A DNA stretch of 5,876 nucleotides from Lachnoclostridium sp. UBA3775 (GTDB lineage: Bacteria; Bacillota; Clostridia; Lachnospirales; Lachnospiraceae), in NCBI GenBank assembly GCA_002369525.1, contig DFFN01000046.1:1-5876 (forward strand), given 5' to 3'. Both the position numbers and the translations under genes were made by a program. The number at the start of each line of letters is the position of its first letter. Position 1 is the first letter of the stretch. Positions 1-4,909 of the stretch are shown piece by piece. The notes under the pieces were generated by a model. The model saw only the letters and a program-made list of their open reading frames with translations. It was not told where the DNA came from and searched no databases.

Positions 1-2
1 CT

Positions 3-71
3 CTACGAGAGAGAAACCTGAATTTCTACCTCGCAAAACAAAAATATCTTGAACGTGAAAAGAAAATATAA
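3..71 (+). CDS. Possible 3' end of an unrecognised upstream gene
   Basis: An open stretch enters from the left edge and ends at TAA 69-71. It encodes 22 residues rich in Lys, Arg and Glu, ending in EREKKI. It lies in the same frame as the nuclease relic downstream, so it could be a further decayed part of that gene or the tail of another gene. Twenty-two open codons can easily occur by chance. I recognise no family, and no start codon is visible. Confidence 0.2.
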   Translation, partial: LRERNLNFYLAKQKYLEREKKI

Positions 72-101
72 TATAACTACTCCGAAGGCATGGTGTTGTA
101 G

Positions 102-535
102 GCTTTTGCAAAAAAGGAGATTGATACGATACTGATGGATGGTGGCAGAGTTGCGATCAATATAAAAAAATATCAGAATGACATGACGACCTTTAACGGT
201 CGCGATGACGTGCTGACGTTATTGATTCATTTGGGATATCTTGGGTATGACGCTGAAACAACTGAGGTATTTATCCCGAATAAAGAGATACTTGACGTAT
301 TCAAGGATTCTACTGAGGAAAACGAATGGGCTGAGTTGTTTAGGGCCTTTAAAATGTCTGAATCCCTTTTAAATGCAATATGGAATCGAGATGAGGATAA
401 AGTGGCTGAAATGTTTGAGCTTGCCCATGATAAAGCCGCAAATAAAACATATAATGATGAATGAAAAAAAGCGTTGAAACTGCGGCGGATCAGGTAAAAA
501 ACAGAAATTATCCCTGCAAGATTGAACTGGCCTGA
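102..535 (+). pseudogene. Relic of an AAA-ATPase-like / PD-(D/E)XK nuclease family gene
   Basis: The stretch 135-464 is open for 109 codons and contains hallmarks of the region between the ATPase and nuclease domains of the AAA-ATPase-like/PD-(D/E)XK family: NDMTTF, DDVLTLLIHLGYLGYD, EVFIPNKEI and, at the end, TYNDE. Similarity appears to continue upstream of the ATG to about 102, where an in-frame TAG (99-101) stops it; the whole N-terminal ATPase part is missing. After TYNDE the frame ends at TGA 462-464. In another frame, 464-535 encodes KKSVETAADQVKNRNYP followed by a few residues and a stop, which resembles the C-terminal end of the same family. About 60-70 residues that normally carry the PD-(D/E)XK catalytic core are therefore deleted between the two pieces. 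The gene is almost certainly dead. Family assignment is from memory of conserved motifs. Intact members are common and repeated in Lachnospiraceae genomes, and their role is not well established. Confidence 0.75.
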
Positions 536-558
536 TTCTTATGAAAGTGAATTATGTT

Positions 559-601
559 AAGGGAAGGATAACGTTTTAATAACGATCATCCTTCCCTTTT
601 T
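559..601 (+). terminator. Rho-independent terminator between the nuclease relic and the integrase
   Basis: An 11-bp perfect stem pairs AAGGGAAGGAT (559-569) with ATCCTTCCCTT (588-598). The loop can extend the hairpin through CGTT (572-575) with AACG (581-584). A run of five T (597-601) follows on the plus strand, so it best fits termination of rightward transcription from the relic. It begins only 4 bases beyond the integrase stop codon. It could also slow transcription leaving the integrase, although the minus-strand tail lacks a clear U-run. Confidence 0.8.
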
Positions 602-602
602 G

Positions 603-1715
603 TTACATTTTATCAAGCAAACTGACTGTATGCCTTTTTGAATCTCTGTTAGTGTGTGCGTATATGTTCATAGTGGTGGAAAGGTCTGAATGACCGAGAA
701 GTTCCTGAACATCTTTTGGGGAGGCACCGTTCATCAGAAGATTAGTGGTGAAACTGTGTCTTAGAAGGTGGAAGTGAAAGCCTTCAAATCCGGGAAGTTT
801 TCTTGAGGCATACCTGCAGGCACCTGCCAGCCCTCCGGGTTTTATAAATTCGCCGTTATCCCTGATTGTGAGAAGATTTAGTCTTCTTGCCCCAGCGGGA
901 AGCGGTAAATCTGCAGGGGTTGTTTCAAGTATGTAATATATCCTGCCGTCTTCTTCATAAGGCCGGCAGATATTAACCAGGCAGGTTTTATCTTTCCGTT
1001 TTGAAAGCCTTTTTTGCCTTTGAATTGCTTTTTCAAGTATTTTTGCAAGGGTATCACCAAAATCAATTGTTCTGATCTTGTTGTATTTTGTCGGGCCGAC
1101 GGTTATTTTGTTCAGATTTTTGTTCTTGCCGACACTTCTTCTGATGATAAGATATTGTTCTTTTAGATTGATATCCTCTATGCATAAGCCGCAGCATTCG
1201 CCGATTCTGAGCCCTGTATAATAGGAAATTTGGATCGGCAGCAGAACAGGATCCTCCCTGCTTTTAAAGTATTCGCACAGCTTTAGGAATTGTTCATGGG
1301 AAAGGCTGTTAAGCTTTGTATCGCCATAATAGTCATTTCCAAAAAACATTTCATAGTCGACTCTTTTCTTGTGGATGCTTACACCGTCCATAGGGTTTGA
1401 GATGAGAAGCCTGTAATCGCTCTTTGCGGCAAAGCGAAAGGCCTGGTTTAAAATCGCGGAGTAGGCGTGAAGCGTAGAAGGAGACAGGGGACGTGTGAAT
1501 CCTTTTCCAAGGGAAAGGTTGTTAAAGTAATTCTGAAGCTGATTTGTGGTTATGTCAGAAACGGGCAGTTCGGAAATCGGATCTTTTGAAATCCGTTTGG
1601 TCACCGAAATATAATGTCCCACGGTTCCGTTTGACAAGTCTCCGGGTTTAAGGCTTTTGTCTACCCACAAATTGAGGAGCTCGGATAAGTGTAATTGAGT
1701 TGAGTTTTCGTGCAT
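603..1715 (-). CDS. Tyrosine recombinase / phage-type integrase
   Basis: This 370-residue protein belongs to the tyrosine recombinase family, which cuts and rejoins DNA at attachment sites through a covalent 3'-phosphotyrosine. Residues about 8-115 form the SAM-like core-binding domain. The catalytic domain follows, with box I TGLRIGE (R170), a probable beta-hairpin lysine in GPTK (K210), HLLRH (H316, R319), LGHSDLSTT (H342) and the nucleophile in IYAHT (Y352), so all expected catalytic residues are present. The chain starts almost directly at the core-binding domain and seems to lack the N-terminal arm-binding domain seen in lambda and Tn916 integrases. The ATG at 1713-1715 is preceded by AGAGAGG eight bases upstream. 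It is transcribed divergently from the HU gene. No excisionase, cargo or tRNA gene is nearby, so it may be a remnant of an integrative element or a stand-alone recombinase. Function of the fold is secure; its element and target are unknown. Confidence 0.93.
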   Translation of the reverse strand: MHENSTQLHLSELLNLWVDKSLKPGDLSNGTVGHYISVTKRISKDPISELPVSDITTNQLQNYFNNLSLGKGFTRPLSPSTLHAYSAILNQAFRFAAKSDYRLLISNPMDGVSIHKKRVDYEMFFGNDYYGDTKLNSLSHEQFLKLCEYFKSREDPVLLPIQISYYTGLRIGECCGLCIEDINLKEQYLIIRRSVGKNKNLNKITVGPTKYNKIRTIDFGDTLAKILEKAIQRQKRLSKRKDKTCLVNICRPYEEDGRIYYILETTPADLPLPAGARRLNLLTIRDNGEFIKPGGLAGACRYASRKLPGFEGFHFHLLRHSFTTNLLMNGASPKDVQELLGHSDLSTTMNIYAHTNRDSKRHTVSLLDKM

Positions 1716-1748
1716 TTTTAGTACCTCTCTTTTTTGTTAAATAATAGA

Positions 1749-1777
1749 TTTATACCTTGCAAAGCTATAAAAATCAA
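1749..1777 (-). promoter_or_regulatory. Sigma-A type promoter of the integrase gene
   Basis: On the minus strand TTGATT (1777-1772) and TATAAA (1754-1749) are separated by exactly 17 bases, matching 4/6 and 5/6 of the consensus hexamers. Transcription would start near 1742, giving a leader of about 27 bases before the ATG that includes the ribosome binding site at 1724-1730. Its -35 box lies about 30 bp from the -35 box of the HU promoter, so the two face away from each other. Confidence 0.6.
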
Positions 1778-1807
1778 GCAAAACCCTTATTTTTTTCAAG
1801 TTTTTTG

Positions 1808-1836
1808 TTGACATTATGGCTGAGATAGGATATAAC
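1808..1836 (+). promoter_or_regulatory. Strong sigma-A promoter of the HU gene
   Basis: A perfect -35 box TTGACA (1808-1813) and a near-perfect -10 box TATAAC (1831-1836) are spaced by 17 bases. The DNA immediately upstream (about 1790-1807) has two T-tracts that could act as an UP element for the RNA polymerase alpha subunit. The start site should fall near 1842-1844. The near-consensus sequence fits the abundance expected of HU. Confidence 0.88.
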
Positions 1837-1840
1837 TATC

Positions 1841-1863
1841 TTTAAGGGCGCACAGCGCTTAAA
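1841..1863 (+). promoter_or_regulatory. Hairpin at the predicted 5' end of the HU mRNA
   Basis: TTTAAG (1841-1846) pairs with CTTAAA (1858-1863). Inside, CGC (1849-1851) pairs with GCG (1855-1857) around an ACA loop, with two bulged bases. An alternative inner pairing is GCGC-ACA-GCGC (1848-1858). Because the predicted start site is about 1843, the transcript would begin in this hairpin. Such 5'-terminal structures are known to slow mRNA decay. A protein-binding palindrome is the alternative reading. Confidence 0.45.
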
Positions 1864-1867
1864 TTAA

Positions 1868-1886
1868 TTCCCCAGCGATAGGGGAA
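1868..1886 (+). promoter_or_regulatory. Second leader hairpin upstream of the HU ribosome binding site
   Basis: TTCCCC (1868-1873) pairs with GGGGAA (1881-1886) around a 7-base loop. It ends about 12 bases before the strong ribosome binding site AGGAGGA (1898-1904) and leaves that site unpaired. There is no T-run after it, so it is not a terminator. A role in mRNA stability or in keeping the leader open is inference. Confidence 0.4.
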
Positions 1887-1912
1887 AAGAAGAATCCAGG
1901 AGGAATGTCATT

Positions 1913-2197
1913 ATGAACAAGACAGAATTGGTTGCAGCAGTTGCTGAAAAATCAGGTCTTAGCAAGGACAGCTCAAAGAAGGCTGTTGATGCAGTGGTTG
2001 AGTCCATCACAGAAGCTCTCAAGAAGGGTGACAAGGTTGCTCTCGTTGGTTTTGGTACTTTTGAAGTTGTTAAGAAGGACGCTAGAACAGCTCGCAATCC
2101 TCGTACAGGCGAGACCATCAAGATTAAGGCTACCAAGCAGCCCAAGTTTAAGGTTGGTAAGGGTCTTAAGGACGCTGTTAACACCAAGAAGAAATAA
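1913..2197 (+). CDS. hup: DNA-binding protein HU
   Basis: This 94-residue protein is a typical full-length HU, the small dimeric nucleoid protein that bends and compacts DNA and assists replication, repair and recombination. The N-terminal MNKTELVAAVAEKSGLS and the helices up to about residue 38 form the dimer body. The HU/IHF signature GFGTFEVV (46-53) leads into the beta-arm, whose tip RNPRTGE (61-67) includes the DNA-intercalating Pro63. The C-terminus is lysine-rich (NTKKK). The ATG is nine bases after AGGAGG. Codon choice is more biased than in the neighbours (GTT, GGT, CTT, AAG), as expected for a highly expressed gene. It has its own strong promoter and terminator and is the first gene of the conserved hup-rqcP-divIC cluster. 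HU can also act as an accessory factor for integrases such as the one next door, but nothing here shows a direct link. Confidence 0.97.
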   Translation: MNKTELVAAVAEKSGLSKDSSKKAVDAVVESITEALKKGDKVALVGFGTFEVVKKDARTARNPRTGETIKIKATKQPKFKVGKGLKDAVNTKKK

Positions 2198-2230
2198 TTA
2201 CAGAGAAGTAATAACAGTATGGTAGAAAAT

Positions 2231-2268
2231 CAGGCATGGGATCGTTGGTCCGCATGCCTGTATTTTTT
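2231..2268 (+). terminator. Rho-independent terminator after the HU gene
   Basis: CAGGCATG (2231-2238) pairs perfectly with CATGCCTG (2253-2260) around a 14-base loop, followed by TATTTTTT (2261-2268). It starts 33 bases after the HU stop codon. I see no clear separate promoter between it and rqcP (2300), so the downstream operon probably depends on partial read-through, which would give much more HU than downstream proteins. Confidence 0.82.
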
Positions 2269-2299
2269 GGTACGGGTTGCCACTTACGGAGTTTAAAAT

Positions 2300-2539
2300 A
2301 TGAGATTGGATAAATATCTTAAGGTATCAAGAATCATAAAAAGACGTACCGTTGCAAACGAGGCCTGCGATGCGGGACGCGTGATGATTAACGGTAAGGT
2401 ATCGAAAGCCGGCACCGAGGTTAAGGTGGGCGACATAATCGAGATCGCATTCGGCAATAAGACAGTAAAGGCAGAGGTTTTGCGCATACAGGAAACCAGC
2501 AAGAAGGATGAAGCTGCCGAAATGTTTAAGTATATATAA
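2300..2539 (+). CDS. rqcP: RqcP, S4-domain ribosome quality control factor
   Basis: This 79-residue protein is an S4 RNA-binding domain protein of the RqcP (YabO, Hsp15-like) family. In Bacillus, RqcP binds stalled 50S subunits carrying peptidyl-tRNA and works with RqcH to add the C-terminal alanine tail that marks incomplete chains for degradation. The start MRLDKYLKVSRIIKRRT (1-17) matches the family closely, including Arg2 and Arg16, which are conserved in the family. The S4 core continues through AGRVMINGKVSKAGTEVKVGD (about 25-45), and the tail SKKDEAAEMFKYI matches the end of the Bacillus protein. The ATG follows GGAG (2288-2291) by eight bases. In spore-formers yabP and yabQ usually follow; here a division gene comes after only 57 bases. 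Confidence 0.92.
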   Translation: MRLDKYLKVSRIIKRRTVANEACDAGRVMINGKVSKAGTEVKVGDIIEIAFGNKTVKAEVLRIQETSKKDEAAEMFKYI

Positions 2540-2585
2540 TTTTTTTCTTGCGCTTGAGTGAAAAAAGTTATATGATTATTGTGCC

Positions 2586-2590
2586 GGAGG
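2586..2590 (+). promoter_or_regulatory. Ribosome binding site fixing the divIC start
   Basis: GGAGG stands six bases before ATG 2597. A TTG at 2579 is in frame but lies upstream of this site and would place it inside the coding sequence, so ATG 2597 is the start. Confidence 0.8.
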
Positions 2591-2596
2591 TGGAAA

Positions 2597-2917
2597 ATGG
2601 CGATCAAAAGAGTTATCAAGAAAAAAAGACCCAAAAGACTGCTCGGATTCATTGTTTTAATGATCTGCGTGCTGGGGCTTTGCGCCTTTTTTTACCAGAA
2701 GGAAAGAGTTCAGAAGAAGGAAGCCGCAAGGCTTGAGAGCGAAAAACGCAGGATAGAGGCTCTCATTAAGCAGGAGGAGAAGCGTGCCGCCGAGCTTGAG
2801 GATTACAAGGCCTATGTTCAGACGAAAAGCTACATTGAAGAGGTGGCGCGGGACGTTCTCGGTCTTGTCTATAAAAACGAAGTCATTTTCAGGCCCGATA
2901 CGGAAAGCAAAAAATGA
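2597..2917 (+). CDS. divIC: Septum formation initiator, FtsB/DivIC family
   Basis: This 106-residue single-pass membrane protein has the classic FtsB/DivIC layout: a basic cytoplasmic N-terminus (KRVIKKKRPKR, 4-14), one membrane helix (about 15-33), an extracytoplasmic coiled coil rich in Glu, Lys and Arg (about 35-75), and the conserved end motif YIEEVARDVLGLVYKNEVIF (79-98). In the family, such proteins bind FtsL and FtsQ/DivIB and help activate septal peptidoglycan synthesis. Its place between rqcP and tilS is where divIC lies in Bacillus and clostridia. The stop codon overlaps the tilS start as ATGA, which suggests coupled translation. A DivIC rather than FtsL identity is supported by context and by the end motif. 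Confidence 0.88.
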   Translation: MAIKRVIKKKRPKRLLGFIVLMICVLGLCAFFYQKERVQKKEAARLESEKRRIEALIKQEEKRAAELEDYKAYVQTKSYIEEVARDVLGLVYKNEVIFRPDTESKK

Positions 2918-4365
2918 AAACAGGACTTGATGCACGCTTCGAAAATTATATGAACACCGTAACCCCGGGGATAAACGGCGAGACGCTTGTTGCGGGTGTC
3001 AGCGGCGGAGCGGATTCGGTCTGCCTTTTGCTTCTTTTGCAGGCATATGCAAAGGAAAACAACTGTCCGGTAATCTGTGTCCATGTAAACCATGGCATAC
3101 GGGGAGAGGAAGCAGACCGCGATGAGGCCTATGTCAGAAGGCTTTGCGAAAACTTTGAAAACGTCAGTTTTTCAGCCTTTCATGAAAACATCACGGACTA
3201 TGCGAAAAACGCAGGCATAACAGTTGAGGAAGCGGGCCGGGCGAAGCGATATGAGATTTTTGCCGAAGTCTGTATGGAGCATGGGAGCAGGAGGCTTTTT
3301 GTTGCCCATAACAGGCGCGACCGTGCCGAGACTGTGCTTTTTAACCTCTTCAGGGGAAGCTCTGCAGCAGGACTTGGCGGCATAAGGGATGAGTCTTCTC
3401 TGTTGAATAACGAAAATATAACGATTTATAGGCCGCTTATGGACATTGACAGGCCTGAAATCGAAGCATATTTAAAGGAAAGAAAGTGCGGATTCTGTAC
3501 CGACAGCACTAATCTTTCCGATGATTATACAAGAAACCGCATAAGGCATACGATAATTCCGGAGGCGGAGAGGATAAATGCCGGTGCAGTGGAGCATATG
3601 TGCGCCGCAGCCGACGATGTTTCGGAGCTTTATGCTTATTTTGAGACCGAGGCCGGAAAGCTTTTCGGAAAGCTTTATGACGGTGAAAATACGTCACTTG
3701 CGATAAAAGATTTTGGCGCTCTGCCGGGCATAATGCAAAGAGAGCTGGCCTACATGCTCATCTGCAAAGCTGCCGGACGAAAAAAAGACATTACAAGAAA
3801 GCATATAAATGCCGCCGTCGGGCTTGCCCTCGGGAAAAGCGGCAAAAAAATAAATCTTCCCTACGGTATCATATTAAAAAAGGAATATGACAGACTCGTT
3901 GCATTAAAAAATCCGGAAGAAAATGAAGTACCTGAGGAAATCCCTCTCGGGCTTCGCGAGCTGGCGGAGGAATTTGAGCATAAGGGCAGAACGCATGCAA
4001 GCCGCGTGTATGAATGCGTAAACTGCTCGTTTGAGGTTCTGGTTTATGAAAAAAAAGGAGCCATGGGCTTTGATTTTTTCGACAGAAACCGTGTATATTT
4101 TGATCTGGAACGGATTTTGGAGACGGAAGAGCCGGCGTTCAGAAAGGCCGGCGAAGGCGACTGGTTCTCGCCTTTTAAGGACGGCAGGAAGAAGAGCATA
4201 AGCCGCTTTTTCATTGACGAAAAGCTGGAATCGGCAAAAAGACAGAGCCTTGTGCTTCTTGCAGCCGGCGACCATGTACTGTGGATACCCGGTTACAGGA
4301 ACGACGAGGGTTTCAGGATAGACAATAACACAGTAAACATTATTGAAGTCAGGAGGAAATTTTGA
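2914..4365 (+). CDS. tilS: tRNA(Ile)-lysidine synthetase TilS
   Basis: TilS uses ATP to attach lysine to cytidine 34 of the CAU-anticodon tRNA-Ile, which changes its reading from AUG to AUA; it is normally essential. The 483 residues match a full-length Firmicutes enzyme. The N-terminal PP-loop ATPase carries SGGADS (30-35) and HVNHGIRG (57-64). Further conserved features are DSTN (197-200) and TRNRIRH (206-212), then a middle substrate-binding region. The C-terminal TilS domain (about 408-472) has GDWFSPF, KKSISRFFIDEKL and WIPGYR. The motif usually written HxxDDQxET reads HNRRDRAET (132-140): the second Asp, Glu and Thr are kept, but the first Asp and the Gln are both Arg. The start ATG overlaps the divIC stop (ATGA) and has only a weak GGAAAG upstream, so translation probably depends on the preceding gene. 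The stop overlaps the hpt start by one base. Confidence 0.95.
   Translation: MKTGLDARFENYMNTVTPGINGETLVAGVSGGADSVCLLLLLQAYAKENNCPVICVHVNHGIRGEEADRDEAYVRRLCENFENVSFSAFHENITDYAKNAGITVEEAGRAKRYEIFAEVCMEHGSRRLFVAHNRRDRAETVLFNLFRGSSAAGLGGIRDESSLLNNENITIYRPLMDIDRPEIEAYLKERKCGFCTDSTNLSDDYTRNRIRHTIIPEAERINAGAVEHMCAAADDVSELYAYFETEAGKLFGKLYDGENTSLAIKDFGALPGIMQRELAYMLICKAAGRKKDITRKHINAAVGLALGKSGKKINLPYGIILKKEYDRLVALKNPEENEVPEEIPLGLRELAEEFEHKGRTHASRVYECVNCSFEVLVYEKKGAMGFDFFDRNRVYFDLERILETEEPAFRKAGEGDWFSPFKDGRKKSISRFFIDEKLESAKRQSLVLLAAGDHVLWIPGYRNDEGFRIDNNTVNIIEVRRKF
4351..4356 (+). promoter_or_regulatory. Ribosome binding site of hpt inside the end of tilS
   Basis: AGGAGG lies within the last codons of tilS. 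It is eight bases from ATG 4365 and only five from the in-frame TTG at 4362, which favours the ATG as the hpt start. Confidence 0.8.
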
Positions 4366-4886
4366 TGGCTGAAAGAATCAGTGTTTTAATAGAGGAAGAC
4401 AAGGTTGAGTCGAGGGTACGTGAGATTGCGAGGCAGATTTCGCGGGATTATAAGGGCGAGGAGGTCCACCTGATCTGCATACTTAAGGGCAGCCTCTTTT
4501 TCACGGCCGATCTTGCAAAGAGGATAGAATGTCCCGTTACTATTGATTTCATGTCCGTGTCGAGCTATGGCAACGGAACCGAAAGCAGCGGACGCATAAA
4601 GATAGTCAAGGACCTTGACGACAATATCGAGGACAAGAATGTTATCGTTGTTGAGGACATCATCGATTCCGGAAGGACGCTTTCCTTCCTTATGGAAATG
4701 CTAAAGGTGCATAAGCCCAAGAGCCTTAAACTCTGCACCTTCCTTAACAAGCCCGAGAGACGCGTGGTCGATATCGATGTGGACTATATCGGTTTTGACA
4801 TACCCGATAAATTTGTTGTGGGCTATGGAATGGACTATGCCCAGAAATACCGCGCCCTGCCCTACATCGGCGTGGTAGAACTTTAA
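4365..4886 (+). CDS. hpt: Hypoxanthine(-guanine) phosphoribosyltransferase
   Basis: This 173-residue cytoplasmic enzyme salvages hypoxanthine, and usually guanine, by transferring phosphoribose from PRPP to give IMP or GMP. The diagnostic PRPP-binding motif VVEDIIDSGRT is at 95-105 with the likely catalytic Asp101. The pyrophosphate-contacting LKGS loop is at 40-43 and the SYG of the mobile loop at 67-69. Purine-site elements are Lys129 and the FVVGYGMDY segment (150-158). Length is normal for bacterial Hpt. I chose ATG 4365 over a TTG one codon earlier because of spacing to AGGAGG. It overlaps the tilS stop as TGATG and lies 23 bases before ftsH; the tilS-hpt-ftsH order is conserved in Firmicutes, where hpt and ftsH are often cotranscribed. 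In Bacillus, TilS and HprT have been reported to act together as regulators of ftsH transcription; whether that holds here is unknown. Confidence 0.96.
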   Translation: MAERISVLIEEDKVESRVREIARQISRDYKGEEVHLICILKGSLFFTADLAKRIECPVTIDFMSVSSYGNGTESSGRIKIVKDLDDNIEDKNVIVVEDIIDSGRTLSFLMEMLKVHKPKSLKLCTFLNKPERRVVDIDVDYIGFDIPDKFVVGYGMDYAQKYRALPYIGVVEL

Positions 4887-4893
4887 TTTTCTG

Positions 4894-4899
4894 AAAGGA
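4894..4899 (+). promoter_or_regulatory. Ribosome binding site supporting a TTG start for ftsH
   Basis: AAAGGA lies ten bases before TTG 4910. An in-frame TGA at 4892-4894 closes the frame upstream, and the next in-frame ATG would start inside the first membrane helix, so TTG is the only sensible start. Confidence 0.65.
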
Positions 4900-4909
4900 A
4901 ATCAAAAAT

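Noticed and set aside
612..1782. Direct repeat ATCAAGCAAA at 612-621 and 1773-1782 as possible attachment sites of the integrase.
   Set aside because: Ten identical bases are expected several times by chance in a window this size. One copy is inside the integrase coding end and the other overlaps its -35 box, so both have other explanations.
1864..2225. Overlapping open frames on both strands across the HU gene.
   Set aside because: The HU frame is unmistakable, and the others are low-complexity shadows rich in Leu, Arg and Ser.
2548..2576. Possible promoter TTGCGC-17-TATGAT before divIC.
   Set aside because: The -35 box matches only three of six positions, and the predicted start would fall only about 14 bases before the ATG, at the edge of the ribosome binding site.
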